Source of the DNA: Juglans regia
Lineage: Eukaryota > Streptophyta > Magnoliopsida > Fagales > Juglandaceae
Reading direction: 5' to 3'
Length of the DNA: 64,000 nucleotides
NCBI RefSeq assembly: GCF_001411555.2
Contig: NC_049902.1
Coordinates: 10,917,888-10,981,887 of the forward strand
The notes under the pieces were generated by a model that did no database searches, was not told where the DNA came from, and was given only the letters and a program-made list of their open reading frames with translations. Within the stretch, counting starts at the first letter, position 1, and every line of letters starts with the position of its first letter. Both the position numbers and the translations under genes were made by a program. Below are positions 11,473 to 24,329 of this stretch, one piece after another.

Positions 11473-14045
11473 TGTAACGCCCCGACCCCGAGGGTCCGGA
11501 GAGTTAACTCATAAAACCTGATAATCAGCTCTAACAGGGCTAGAGTACTCCCAAAATCATTAATATATCCACTTTCCCAAAGCTCAAATCGAACGTAAAT
11601 ACTTCAATTAAACACATCAAATAAGTTCATTTATCCAATATTCAATCCAAATAACCCAAATAAAATCAACCCTTCTTCTTGTCTCAAATAACAACTAGAA
11701 ATAATAAAACATTAATATAAATCTCCATAAACCGTCTAAATCCATTGATGCAACTTAAGAAAATAATTAGTCTCTAACACCAACACTAGTAACATGAGAT
11801 ACCCAACCACAAATCAGTGCTAATCTTCTCCATAGACTCTAATACTGATCCTCAGCTGAACCATCGATGTCATCTGAAATATTATGAAGATTAACGGGGT
11901 GAGTTATCAACAACTCAGCAAGCAAGGAGCATATACAGCATGTAAACATGAGCATTTATAACATTTGATAAGCCGAACAAAACATTTACTTTCAGAATGC
12001 AGAAACAAAACTTTTACAAAACATTAGAGCGAAGTTTTCAGAAAATAAACTTATTCCAAAAAGAACTTCCGTTGGCATTTCCAAACTGAAACATTATAAT
12101 TAAATCATCTCTTAGCATCACATCGGGACAATACCATGTTTAACCCCCGTGGTAGGGTTATAAACCACCATTATACCCGTGGCTGGGCCATATTCCATGT
12201 TTCACCCCCGTGGTAGGGTTATAAACCACCATTATACCCGTGGCTGGGCCATTTTCCATGTTTCACCCCCGTGGTAGGGTTATAAACCACCATTATACCC
12301 GTGGCTGGGCCTTAACAGAAACAGAACGGATTTCATCGAAAATCCGGTTACAATCATATACAGAATCAGAACATCATGCCAAGATTCTCAGATGACACAT
12401 CATATCAAAACAAAACACTGAAAAGCTTCAGATCATTTCACATGTTCGAGATAAACATAAACAAAATATTCTCATTTGTTCATAACAAAACTTCCAGATT
12501 TTCATATTCGCTCTTTACATAGTTCATAAATAAAGTACACAAAACTAGCTCATGTCTACACCAGTCATGACAGAAAAACACTTTCCTTTGTATAGAATTT
12601 ATGCATATGCAGAATAAACATTTGAGGTTGTTTTCAAATCATCTCTTTCAAAAATTAAACACATTTATTCTCAACGTCAACCTCCTTTCATTTATTTTAT
12701 GTAAAACTAGTATATAAACCCCGCTTACCTGACTTCTTCGAATTATCAACACCTTGAGCCGAAACTCTAAAAGTAACACCACCTAAACAAAAGAACATAT
12801 ATCCAATATTTAATAACCAATCTAGTAGCCTGCTATTTAATGAATAAAAAATCAAACAGTCCCTTCACAGCTCCATAACTATCTAACAATTAAATCCGAA
12901 CAACTCTCTTCAAACCATTCGCAATTGAAACCCAAAACATCCACACCTTCTAATAATACCAACCGACTATAATCATTTCCAAAACCAACCACAGCAACTC
13001 CAATGTTTAAAACATAATCCAATCCAAACTTCGCTTCCAAACTTCGAATAAAACAATTTCAGTGCACGCATCAATACTCTACTCATTCAACAATTCAAAA
13101 CTTGCACAAAATCCAATACAACTAGTTCCAAAACTCCCATTGTTTTACACTAAAGAGTCTGAAATAATAAAATTCCAATAAACAATAATAAAAATAATAC
13201 AATTCAAATAAACAATAATAAATAATAATAAAATTCAAACTGTCTCACGAATCATTCCGAAACTATACTCCTACACATCCTCAATTCCCACACACTCCAC
13301 CGCTCCAACAAATAATGCACCAACCCAAAATGAATTTCACAAAACCTTCCACTGAAAAGAACTAGTGGTTTGCACAAAGTGAAAAATTTAAAACTAAGTG
13401 TAATGCACGGTTAAACAATCAGCGTGTGTGTGTGTGATAAACAATCCGAATATATCAGAATGTGTGTGTGCAAGTCAAACCGTGTGTGTGCAGAAAAATT
13501 CGAGTAGCAAAAATCAAAGGAGGCCGTGCGTGCAAACCAGGCGAACTGGAAAAGAAAGAAAAAAAAAAAACAACAGCAGAGAAAAAAAAATAAATAAATA
13601 AAAAAATAAACAAGAATGAAGGAGGCGATTCGGATTGCAGGAAAGAAAAGAAAGGAAGAAAAAAAAAATATTACCAACTTGTTCAAGAGGCCGAACAACA
13701 CTTCGAAGAACCAGAACAATGCAAGCTTCACGGGACTCCGAAAATGCTAGCCAAGATGAAATATCAATTCGTGCAAGAGAGGATCTAATTAATACGGAAG
13801 AGTGATGAGGAAAACACTCATGTGCAGATCCGAAACACATAAAATCGTGGCTTGGGCGTGGGAGCAGTTGCACGGCATGGAGGAAATCACGTTTTGCAGC
13901 AATGAGGGTTTACGGGGGAAAAAGAAAAACAGTGCAAGGGAAGTAAATCCCTGCACCAAACGGCGCCGTTCTTCACTCAACCAGCTCGTGGGCTGGGCTT
14001 GCATCCGACCAAATAAAGGGGCTGGGCCTAAGCCCGGTTATTACA
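11473..14045 (-). mobile_element. Element 1 3' LTR (2573 bp)
   Basis: Plus-strand edges are TGTAACGCCCCGACCCCGAG at 11473 and GGTTATTACA at 14045, giving TG..CA termini in both senses. It directly adjoins the polypurine tract. In minus sense it has a GC-rich leader (about 14045-13730), a T-rich run (13680-13550), CA/GT dinucleotide patches (13390-13490), an AT-rich middle, a 61-bp array, and a conserved block near 11873 before the end. A good donor (CAG/GTAAGC at 12728) and acceptor (TTTCAG at 11874) bracket an 855-bp intron-like segment. Confidence 0.9.
12134..12311 (-). repeat. 61-bp tandem repeat (3 units) in the element 1 LTR
   Basis: Units start at 12134, 12195 and 12256 and are nearly identical. 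Each contains CCCCCGTGGTAGGGTTATAA and ACCACCATTATACCCGTGGC. Each 61-bp unit looks like two diverged 30-bp subunits of the kind seen at 1340-1473, here on the other strand. Pairing of GTGGT with ACCAC within a unit is possible. Confidence 0.92.
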
Positions 14046-14060
14046 TTCTTCCCCCCTTAT
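14046..14060 (-). other. Polypurine tract of element 1
   Basis: The minus strand reads ATAAGGGGGGAAGAA immediately before the LTR start TGTAATAACC. This is the plus-strand DNA primer site used in reverse transcription and it fixes the LTR boundary at 14045. Confidence 0.85.
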
Positions 14061-14083
14061 AAAAATTCCGTCCTCGGAATTTG

Positions 14084-15529
14084 TCACAAGTGGTTAGGAT
14101 CATCAACGAATAACTGTGGGTACTTGACTTGCATATCCTCTTCTAATTCCCAAGAGGCTTCACTAATAGCATGATTATTCCATACCACCTTAACCAATGG
14201 AATAACCCGATTGCGTAACACTTGTTCTTTTCTCTCTACAATCCGCGACGGCTCTTCTGTATAAGTCAGATCTTCCTGAAATTGAAGGGACTCGTAATCA
14301 ATAACGTGAGTGGGATCAGGAACATACTTCCTCAGCATAGATACATGAAATACATTGTGTACACCTGAGAGTGCGGGTGGTAGGGCTACTCTGTAAGCCA
14401 CTGGTCCAATCCGATCAAGAATCTCAAATGGTCCGATGTACCTACGGCTCAACTTACCCTTCTTTCCAAACCTCATAACCCCTCTCATGGGTGCAATCCT
14501 CAAGAATACCTTATCCCCAACCTCAAACTCCAATTGGCGACGACGGTTATCTGCATAACTCTTCTGTCGACTCTGAGCTGCTCTCATTCTAGCTCGAATG
14601 GTCTCAATCTTCTCTGTTGTCTTCTGTATGATTTCTGGACCCAAAATTTGTCTTTCACCCACTTCGTCCCAATATAACGGAGATCTACACTTCCTACCAT
14701 AAAGTGCTTCATAAGGTGCCATCTCAATACTAGCCTGATAACTGTTATTATAAGCAAACTCGACCAAAGGCAAGTGTCGAATCCAAGTCCCCTTAAAATC
14801 CAGCATACAAGCTCTCAACATGTCTTCCAAAATTTGAATGGTCCTTTCCGACTGACCATCTGTTTGTGGGTGAAACGCCGTGCTGAAATTTAACTTAGTG
14901 CCCATGGCCTCTTGTAAGCTTCGCCAAAATTTCGAAGTGAAACGCGGATCCCTATCCGACACAATGGACACAGGTACCCCATGCAACCTCACTATTTCCT
15001 GTATATAAAGCTCGGCTAGTTTCTCCAACTTATAAGAAACTTTGATAGGTACAAAATGAGCTGTCTTCGTCAAACGGTCTACTATCACCCAAATTGCATC
15101 TTGCCCGGTCGGTGCCCGTGGAAGGCCTGTAACAAAGTCCATGGAAATATACTCCCATTTCCATTCTGGAATCTGAAGTGGTTGCAACAACCCTGCTGGT
15201 CGTTGGTGTTCTACTTTCACCTGTTGACATGTTAAGCACTGTGCCACAAATTGAGCAATCTCTCTCTTCATGCCCTCCCACCAAAAAGACTCTTTCAAAT
15301 CTCGATACATTTTCGTACTACCCGGGTGAACTGTGTAAGGGGAGCGGTGCGCTTCCTCAAGGATAAGTCTTTTTATTACAACACTATCTGGCACACAACA
15401 TCTGTTTCCAAACCTTAATACTCCATCTTCAGAAACATTAAACTCAGGTTTATCCCCTTTTTCTACTTCTTCAATTAATCTTGCCAACTTAGAATCTTCT
15501 TTTTGGGCGAGCCTGATTCTGTCTATCAA
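14084..15529 (-). pseudogene. Element 1 integrase with C-terminal chromodomain-like tail
   Basis: This 481-residue open frame starts just after the RNase H region. It shows an HHCC zinc finger ([23 protein letters not shown], about residues 60-110), then the catalytic D, D and E in [15 protein letters not shown] and QSERTIQ (about residues 130-235). The [15 protein letters not shown] fold follows, then a terminal block [27 protein letters not shown] that matches the chromodomain-type tail of Tekay integrases. The enzyme would insert the element's cDNA into chromatin. The frame itself looks complete, but it is out of frame with the upstream RNase H (single-base shift around 15535-15560), so it cannot be made as part of the normal polyprotein. 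Confidence 0.9.
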
Positions 15530-17440
15530 AGCTGGTTGAACTACTGGCTATTAATGCCTGCTGGTCACCCACGACTACTTCAATACTGGCTCTTTCCAAG
15601 TCCATTAATAAGTGGGGGGGAGTGGTAAGATTTGCAATTACTGGTCCCACTGGCTTCCTGCTAAGTGCATCAGCTACAACATTAGCTTTGCCTGGATGGT
15701 AATTAATATTGCAGTCATAGTCCTTGACTAGTTCGAGCCATCTCCTCTGTCTCATATTCAGTTCTTTCTGAGTAAAGAAGTATTTTAAACTCTTGTGATC
15801 CGTGTAGATTTCGCACCTTTCACCATATAAATAATGCCTCCAGATTTTAAGTGCAAAGACAACGGCGGCCAACTCCAAATCATGTGTTGGGTAATTTTGT
15901 TCATATGTCTTCAGTTGCCGAGAAGCGTATGCTATTACTTTCCCATGCTGCATCAAAACACATCCCAAACCCAAACGCGAAGCATCACTGTAAACCACAA
16001 ATCCTCCTCTTTCGCTAGGGACTGTTAGAACTGGAGCTGTCACCAATCTCTTCTTCAATTCCTGGAAGCTTTCCTCACATTTTTCAGTCCAAACATACTT
16101 GTTGTTCTTCCTTGTGAGGGCGGTAAGGGGAACCGCTATTTTTGAGAAATTGTCTATAAATCGACGGTAATAACCAGCCAAACCCAAGAAACTCCTAACT
16201 TCATGCACATTGGTTGGTTGAGTCCAGTTAACTATTGCTTCAATCTTCCCGGGGTCTACAGAAATGCCATCCCTTGAGACTACATGTCCCAAAAATGCAA
16301 TAGACTCAAGCCAAAATTCACACTTTTTCAACTTGGCAAATAATTTCTTATCCCTGAGTGTCCCTAGTACTTGTCTCAGATGGTCTTCATGTTCGGCTTT
16401 GCTCTTGGAGTAGATTAATATATCATCAATAAACACCACTACAAATTTATCCAGAAACTCATGAAATACTCGATTCATCAAGTCCATAAATACTGCTGGG
16501 GCGTTGGTTAAACCAAAAGGCATGACTAAAAATTCATAGTGGCCATACCTGGTCCTGAAAGCTGTCTTAGGCACATCCTCCGCCTTGATTTTTAATTGAT
16601 GATAACCCGATCTGAGATCAATTTTAGAAAACACCTGCGCACCTTGCAACTGATCAAATAAATCATCGATGCGGGGCAACGGATATTTATTCTTTATGGT
16701 CACTCGATTCAGTTCCCTGTAGTCTATACACATCCTCATTGTCCCATCCTTCTTCTTCACAAACAAGACTGGAGCTCCCCAAGGTGACACACTAGGTCTA
16801 ATGAAACCTTTGTCTAACAAGTCTTGCAACTGTTCTTTGAGCTCGGCTAACTCTGATGGCGCCATTCGATAAGGGGCTTTGGAAAGAGGCGCTGTGCCTG
16901 GTGCTAATTCAATAGCAAACTCTACCTCCCGCTCAGGCGGTAATCCAGACAAATCTTCAGGAAAAACTTCTGGATATTCCCTCACAATAGGAATCTCTTC
17001 AAGTTTCAATTCTTCCTTTGGTTCATCCACCACAAAGGCCAAAAACCCTTGACACCCATCACGTAAAAGCTTGCCAACCTGAAAAGCAGAAATAACTGAT
17101 GGAGAGGTACGCACTCTAGAACCCATAAACCGAAGTTCCTCTTCTTCCGGAAACTTGAACACCACTTCTCTTTTAAAACAATCAATACTAGCATAACTGG
17201 AAGCTAACCAATCCATCCCCAAAATCACATCAAACCCAGTCATAGGAAAGACTATTAGGTTAGCTGGCATTTCCTTCCCGCTAATAGTTATTGGACACTT
17301 AAGTAAAATCTTGTTACAAGTCACTATATCACCAGTTGGGGTAGAGACCTTCAAATTGTAGTCCATCTCATCAGCAACAATGGGGCACAACTTAACATAA
17401 TCCATAGAAATAAATGAGTGGGTAGCCCCCGAGTCAAATA
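15489..17440 (-). pseudogene. Element 1 protease, reverse transcriptase and RNase H
   Basis: The protease active site [10 protein letters not shown] is encoded at 17435-17406, just upstream of the first methionine of the long frame. Downstream come the reverse transcriptase motifs [38 protein letters not shown] and the catalytic [10 protein letters not shown] (near 16435-16405). RNase H follows with [21 protein letters not shown] and YTDHKSLKY, ending near ADALSRK. The reading frame is open through this part. It ends beyond the shift into the integrase frame. Upstream, a TAA lies in frame between gag and the protease (about 17480). Confidence 0.92.
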
Positions 17441-17554
17441 AAACAATAGCCTTATTGAGGAATAAGGGAACAATTCCTGGTTACGTCATATAATCCAAAG
17501 AGATAATAAGACAAATATTCCTTAATTCTCAACAAAGAAATTTTTAAGAGATGG

Positions 17555-18537
17555 TTATAGAATTATACCTGTGATGACATCATCCTTGTCCTCAGCTTCT
17601 CCCGGTGTCAAAGCAAATACCTGAGTAGGTACAGTCCTCCGCTGATTGTTGCCTTGATTATTCGGCCTAAAGTTTTGGGGTGGGTTGGGCCTTCTGTTGT
17701 TCTCCGCGAGCAATGGACATTCTCTAATGAAATGTGCATCCTTACCGCATTTGAAACATGAACCCACTTCCTTCCTGCACTCTCCATGGTGTATGCGGTT
17801 ACAGAACTTACAAGGGTTAGGTGTATGATTTCCCTGTATCTGCCTCTGACTTGAACTGCTCCCCTCATTTCTCTTTTTTCCATTGCCCTTGATCCGAACT
17901 AGGAAATCCTTGTGGAGCAGCTCTCTTCCTCTGTTCTTGCAATTCAGCACCCCTCTTAAGATTCTGTTCCGCTAGCATCGCCTTGTGTACTAATTCTGAA
18001 AAATTCTGAATCTGTAAGATCATCACCCGCTCATAAATCCTGTAGTTCAAGCCTTCTTCAAACTTCCTAGTCTTTTTCTCCTCATCGGGAATCAAGTATG
18101 CGGCGAAACGTGATAATTCCGCAAACCTTGCAGCATACTGGCGCACAGTCATGGTTCCTTGCACCAAGTTGGTGAACTCTCGGGCTCTAGCATCCCTATC
18201 TGCCTTAGGGAAGAATCGATCGAAGAAACTCTGCTTGAATTGCCCAAACAATTACTCCAATCCCCTCAGCTTCCCTGATAATTTTCTCAGAATTCCACCA
18301 CCTCTTTGCTTCTCCAGATAATTTGAAGGCTGCAAACTTGACTTTTTGCTGATCGGTACACTCCAAAACACCAAATATTTCTTCAATGTCTTGTATCCAA
18401 TCTTCCGCAGCATTCGCATTGCCTCTTCCATCAAAGGTGGGAGGATGCGTTCGATTAAATTGTTCGAACGTGCAACCCCCACCATTGTCGTCTTCATTCA
18501 AATCTTCAAGAGTTCGAACTCTACGACGAGCAGCCAT
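17555..18537 (-). pseudogene. Element 1 gag (capsid and nucleocapsid), frameshifted
   Basis: Gag is spread over three overlapping frames. 18537-18205 carries the start MAARRRVRTLEDLNEDD and GEAKRWWNSE. 18251-17865 carries the retrotransposon gag core (FDRFFPKADRDARAREFTNL, RQYAARFAELSRFA). 17950-17555 carries the zinc knuckle CFKCGKDAHFIRECP, preceded by a second Cys/His cluster (CKFCNRIHHGEC). At least two frameshifts are needed to link them. Gag would form the virus-like particle that packages the RNA. Confidence 0.9.
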
Positions 18538-18897
18538 CCTGAAAGTCTACACTCGGTGAAATGTTCTAAATAAAAGAAAAACGAAATACTAGGTAAATAG
18601 AAATATATAAGAGGATAAATGAAATAGGCATATAAACACATATACATATATATCTATATAAATCAGATAACTATGCAAATCTGACATCACTTAATACACA
18701 CGTATATCACTAAAATCTATAACCTCAAAGTTCCAAATTCAATTTCTAACATCAGCCAAATTTAAAACCTCAAATCCCATCAAAATCAATCTTAATGTTC
18801 TTGTAACTCAAACTTAAATATCTACATGGCTATCCTTATAATCCTCCAATTCCTATATTGAAATTTCCACATCTTATGAACCCACAGATATCTAAAC
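18538..18897. other. Leader-like sequence upstream of element 1 gag
   Basis: AT-rich, without an open frame. No LTR edge (TGTAACGCC or GTTACA type) and no tRNA-Met-type primer site are visible. It ends at the N gap. Confidence 0.5.
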
Positions 18898-18997
18898 NNN
18901 NNNNNNNNNNNNNNNNNNNNNNNNNNNNNNNNNNNNNNNNNNNNNNNNNNNNNNNNNNNNNNNNNNNNNNNNNNNNNNNNNNNNNNNNNNNNNNNNN
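18898..18997. other. Assembly gap (100 Ns)
   Basis: Exactly 100 Ns. A round number usually marks a gap of unknown size, so coordinates across this point are not physical distances. Confidence 0.98.
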
Positions 18998-21039
18998 ATA
19001 TATATTATAATGTATACCTTTAGTACTATGTAAATAATGTAGTACCAATGTGAGTAATTGAACATAGTGCGAGATCCCATCATCATCATGATCTCCGTAA
19101 CATTAATACAATATTGTTTGACAATTATCTCCAATATGGAAGATAATATATATAATAGATATATATATATATATATTGAAAGAAAACTTAGATGATGTCA
19201 CTTTCCAGCATTCTTAATTTTTTTTCCTTTAATAAATTTTAACTTTACACAAGATATTTATTTCTGTTTGATGTATTATATTTTAGTTGATAAATTTAAC
19301 TCTTTGCTATATATTATTTAGTTTTATTTAATTAGTAGTTACAAAATTGGCCGGGTGGTGGCTTTATAGACTAAATATTAGAAGTAATAACACAAACATG
19401 TTGGGATAAAAGATTCATATATTTGTGTCATTCTTAAAAGTAATAACACAAATAGCCTAGTACAACTTCATTTTGCAAATAAAAGTATATGTTTATAGAT
19501 CACATAGAAAGATAAATGTTTGGTTGATCACAAACAGAAATTACAAATAGTTCTTTTTGCATAGAAACTGAAATACATAACTACTTATATATACACCCTT
19601 AATATAAATTTATATAGTTTGCTGTGATCATTCAATGAAATGATCAGCTTTTTAAATTGTAAGATAAATTGATCTCTATATGCAAAAAGAACTTCATCGA
19701 GTTCCCCAAGGAAATAATATTTGCCTCAATACTTAGTACAGAAAAGTTAAAGCTTAAAGATTACAAAATGGCTGGTTTTTGTCCCTTGTTTTCAACAGTT
19801 TTTCATACAAAGAAATAACTTTGGTTGAGCAAAAGATGCAAATGAAAAATGGGAATGAAATGTACAGCATGTTTAAGAGCAAAACAGAGTGCAGTGCAGA
19901 ATTTTCGGCTAAAAAGAATGGACAGCTAGCAGCTTTAGTACATTCATGCTCTTAAACATTCCTCATTTAACCACAATCTCAACTACACAACCCAAGCATA
20001 CTAGATTTGAAGAAAACCTGAGAATTCACATCATTTTTGTGTGAAAGCATAGAACACCCATACAAGAGTAGCTCTATGCAAACCAGAAAATTCTAATCGA
20101 ACCTACTAGTTTGAATAAAAACACCACAATATTGCTTACATAGGCTATTATCTTGAAGAAAAGTGTTAAAAATAATACATTCTCATATCCACTAGTTTAA
20201 CACATAGTGATAAAGGGTTAAACATAGTCACAAAATGATTCAAACTCAATATTTAAAACAGAAGATCTTCTCAATATTAAAAAGAGTAGAAATAAATATC
20301 AATATTCAATAAGCCACTTAATAACTTTTATGCATGAGTAAAAGATGACACTGTTTTGAGAAGCCCTAGTCCAATAGCTAGGGATCAGATTCCTCATTAA
20401 TTACCTCTAACAAAAACTGCATTAAATACGCGGGTTGAGGTTGTGTACATACGTTATTTGTTCTTTAAATGGAGGATATATATGGACTATAACCATATGG
20501 AGCCTAGCTAGCTAGCTAGAGGAGTAGTTCATTATACTTAAGCTGCCATCAACCAAGATATAGCTAATTCTGGCTAAGATGCCTATATATATAAGATCAT
20601 GTTCATGCTTGCATGATCCACTAAAATTTTTAATCCTTTAAATCCTGAAACCACATGGAACAAGGTTCACCAGGGAACCATACACAAACCTTTTAGTATA
20701 ATTCAGGATACTTATAGGGACCAAACTCCTTGAACAAAGTCTACGATGCTGCATGCCCAGATCGATCTAAGGTCTATATATAAAGTTGAGAGCATTAGGA
20801 AAAAGGCATTAATAATTATGGGCCTGATTATTAATGCCTTGGTCTGTATATAGCTGCAAGATGTTTAGTTAATGCCTTGGTTGAGAATATATATATCAAG
20901 CAGAACTTTAGAGAAGAAACTAATATATATATAATATGTATATATATATATATGTGTATATATATATATGTTCGTGTAAATCTTCCAATAATAGAACACA
21001 CACATGATATGCATGTGGGTGATCCTTTTTCAATAATGC

Positions 21040-23180
21040 ATCGAAATTAGATTGGTTTAGAAACTTTTTTTCCCCAAAAAAATTTTAGTATATTCAAGTC
21101 CTGAGGAAATACAACTAAGTAAAAAATTTTGTTATTCAAAACATAGCTGTATAAAACATTTGATTTCTAGACAAAAATGTCTTTTGAAAAGCATACATAA
21201 TGACCAAGAAACACTCACTAATTTCAAATCCTATAGCCAGATTAGACCCCAAAAATAAGAGAATAAGAAACATTCAAAAAACAAAAACTAAATACAAAAA
21301 CTAAAGAAAATTCCAAATTCAATTTTTGTGAGAGTGAACTAGAGCATTATGTGTGAGGAAACAAGGGAAAAAACAAACAATGAGAATCTTGATAAATGCA
21401 AAATATACGTTCTACCTACCTAGTCATCATGTAGTTAATTAGTAGTATATAAATATCATGAAAGTTCGGCTACTTAATGCTAGCTTTATTTTTTATTTTT
21501 TAACTTCTGATATTAACGTCTGTATGAGCTAGCTAGCTAGCTACGGATCATCAGATCAAGTAATTAATAAGATTAAATTAAAAAAGCCAATTCATCTAAA
21601 AAAAATGTAGTAAAAGTTATCAAATGAATATATATAGTTTTAATTAATATTATGCTTATTATATATATATATATATATTAATAAGCAGCTAGTACTACTA
21701 CTCGATGGTACGTGCATGCAATTGCATGACTAATATCATTAATATTATAAATCAGTTCCCAATCGATTCAGATTTACAAGGCAAACCACATTTGGAAGGC
21801 GGCACATGAGTTCTTGTACGTTCACACCGTTTCAGCTCTGGATTGTGAGTTGTTGCATACCCAGCTATTATAAGCTAAAAATGCCTTTTATATAGTCTGT
21901 GTCTGAGTGCGTGCTAGCTAGTTTGGATATAATTGATTCATGTGGTTTAGTTATGCAGAAATGTTTCTTCAGACAATTCTTCCATTCCGTAGCAAAAGTT
22001 GATTATCTCACTTTGAGACATGGTTTCATCTCGGTAAGTACCTAATTATATATATATATATCATGTATATAAATATATAGCTTTCAGCTTTGTGTTCCTG
22101 ATTTTATAAACTACTGCTATATATATGTAAACGTACAGTTTTGGACCATAATTAATATACCGATCATGTACTCAGGCTCACCTGTCGGCCAGTAACAACT
22201 TCGATTTCCGAAAATATATAAGGGAAAAAACAAACAATGAGAATCTTTATAAATGCAAAATAACCAGGAAAAGGCAATGAAAATGCTAATGAGTCACAAC
22301 GGTCTGTTTGCTTCTAATGAACAATGATTGAGATTAAAATCAAAAGTTATTCAACCTACCATAACTAAGTTTGTACTTCCAACAAGAGAACAAATATGAT
22401 ATGAATTTTGAGTGAGCCTTTTGAATGAATGCCTCAAAATTAGTTTGGTTCAGAAAATTTTTTAAAAAAAGAAATCCACATCATTTAAGTTCGGAGAGAA
22501 TAAAACCAATAAAAACTTTTCGGTATTTCATACAGCATAAATAATGCCACATTTGATTTCCAGACAAAAATACTTTTTGAACAAAAAACAAGCTAGAACT
22601 CAATATTTTAGCATCTACCACATTTATATTTCTTTCTTTCATCACACTAAACCCCAAGAAAACAGCAATGCAGCATTCAAACTGCCAAACCTTCATTTCC
22701 TTCTCATTATCTCTACTTTGATGAAAAGCATACACAAATAGCAAGAAAGATCATTAATTTCAGATCTTACAAATAGCATGAAAGATCACTAATTTCAAAA
22801 ATAAGAGAGTAGGAAACATACACATGATAATGAGAATAAAAGCCTCAACACTAGTTTGGTTCAAAAACCTTTTTTAAAAATCAAATCCACATCATTCAAG
22901 TCTTGAGAAATACAACTGATAAAATTTTTCTAATATTTAGAACATGAATGATAAAACATTTGATTCGTAGACAAAAATAGCCTTTGAACAAAACAGAAAC
23001 CAGAGGTGAAAAACCTTAGCATCTATCACATTTAGTCTTATTTTTCGCATCATATAAAATCTCAAGAAAACATCAATGTAACATTCAAAATATGAAATAT
23101 TCATTCCCTTCGCATTACATCCACTTTCTCGAAAAGCATATCTAAAATCAAGAAAGATCACTAATTTCAAATCCTACACT
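21040..23180. repeat. Three diverged direct copies of a 200-350-bp non-coding unit
   Basis: Copies lie at about 21040-21250, 22430-22790 and 22840-23180. Shared phrases are TTAGxTTGGTT(C/T)AxAAA near the start, ACATTTGATTxxxAGACAAAAAT in the middle, and TCACTAATTTCAAATCCTA near the end. Spacing is irregular. No coding potential is conserved between the copies. A separate pair, GGGAAAAAACAAACAATGAG, occurs at about 21365 and 22223. Confidence 0.65.
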
Positions 23181-23265
23181 TTATACAGTATTCTTACTTG
23201 TCCAGAAAAGTCCTGGCTGCTAAACTATTGTTCAATTCCATCGGTAATCAAATATATTCTTATAA

Positions 23266-23267
<2 letters not shown>

Positions 23268-23302
<35 letters not shown>
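23268..23302. repeat. (TA)n microsatellite
   Basis: An uninterrupted TA run of about 35 bp in an AT-rich region. Confidence 0.9.
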
Positions 23303-23305
<3 letters not shown>

Positions 23306-24307
23306 TTTCTAAATACATATTCATGGAAGTGTTTATAATATATCATCATCATGCACAATTTTAACAGACAGAAACTTCAGGGCTGTGAGATAGCTTATTT
23401 TGGACACCGAAATAACTTGCATGACTTTATAACACTAGCAGCCTAGCTAGAGGATTGATTATCAGACCAACAAAAATCAATTTAATTTATTTCCTGGTTG
23501 GACATGTATATAATATATATATATATATATGTATCTATGGTGTGCAAATTAAAAATATCACCCAAAAATTACTAACTATTAACGCCCCACATCAACACCT
23601 ACACAAAATGCAAATTTAAAGGTGGCATTTTCGTGCAAAAAGCATCAAGCTTCCTGACCCAAACAGATGGAAATTAGTCTACAAGAAAAATGCACCGATT
23701 GTTGTAAAGCAACCAGTCTACATATGAAGGTGGAGAGATAGAGAAATTACCCCAAGCAATACCTCTGTTCACTAAAGGAATTCACTCCAAGAGTCTTGGT
23801 GGAATATGCTTGCCCTCTGATACTTGATTCCAGAAGAACTACTCCAAAAATTACGACCCTCGCTTCTGTGGGGAAGAAAAATGAAGTGGAGGTCAGAGGC
23901 GCAGAAGCTTTGGGGCGTATTTGAAAATGGAGATGAAGTCGTGTGTGTGAAGTGGGTGGATTTAATTGCAGGTAGCCGAACTGGGGAAGAACGTGGAAGC
24001 AGCGAGGAAGAACGGAGATGATTTTAGAAATGGGTAAGGCTCGGGACGGGAGGGAAAGGGGGAAATAAATTAGATTTCGCGCCCAGAGCTATCCCGTCGA
24101 TTTCATGTCGCTACAACATGTGATTTTATATCCCGGCGATTGTTTTCGCAGCTAAAATCTATTAAATCGCTGCAATTGTTGCATTTGGCCCGGCCCGTAT
24201 TTTTAATGAGGATTGGATTTTAAAACCTGCGGCGAGTTTTTAATCGCTGGCAAAAATTACATATAGCGGCGATTTATTTTGCAGCAGATAGAAAATCGCT
24301 GCTATAA

Positions 24308-24325
24308 GGCCTATTTCTTGTAGTG
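24308..24325 (-). mobile_element. CACTA-type transposon right terminus
   Basis: The minus strand reads CACTACAAGAAATAGGCC from 24325 inward. This is the terminal inverted repeat type of plant CACTA (En/Spm) elements. Just inside, short GC-containing motifs recur in both orientations (TAGCGGCGATTT, AATCGCTGC, AAATCGCTGC at 24160-24305), as expected for subterminal transposase-binding repeats. The base triplet outside is TAT. No partner terminus was found. Confidence 0.6.
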
Positions 24326-24329
24326 TATA

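Larger units (their letters stand above)
11473..18897 (-). mobile_element. Element 1: Tekay-like chromovirus (Ty3/gypsy), 5' LTR missing
   Basis: In minus sense the order is gag (18537-17555), protease, reverse transcriptase, RNase H, integrase with a chromodomain-like tail (ending 14084), polypurine tract (14060-14046) and 3' LTR (14045-11473). This domain order and the long TGTAACGCCCCGACCCCG-type LTR fit the Tekay/Del lineage. gag and pol carry frameshifts, so the copy is dead. The 5' LTR and primer site should lie above 18537, but the 360 bp of leader-like sequence there run straight into the N gap, and nothing after the gap resembles the LTR. Confidence 0.93.
18998..24307. other. AT-rich non-coding region, possibly the body of a non-autonomous CACTA element
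   Basis: No gene is supported. Many (AT)n patches and GCTAGCTAGC-type runs occur (near 20510 and 21535). Three diverged copies of a 200-350-bp unit lie between 21.0 and 23.2 kb. The region ends in a CACTA-type terminus at 24325. No matching left terminus was found, so the left end may lie in the gap or be lost. Confidence 0.4.

Noticed and set aside
12134..12311. Satellite or centromeric repeat
   Set aside because: It has only three units and lies within an LTR with defined edges.
18836..19134. Open frames across the run of Ns
   Set aside because: They exist only because Ns are translated as X; the real sequence is unknown.
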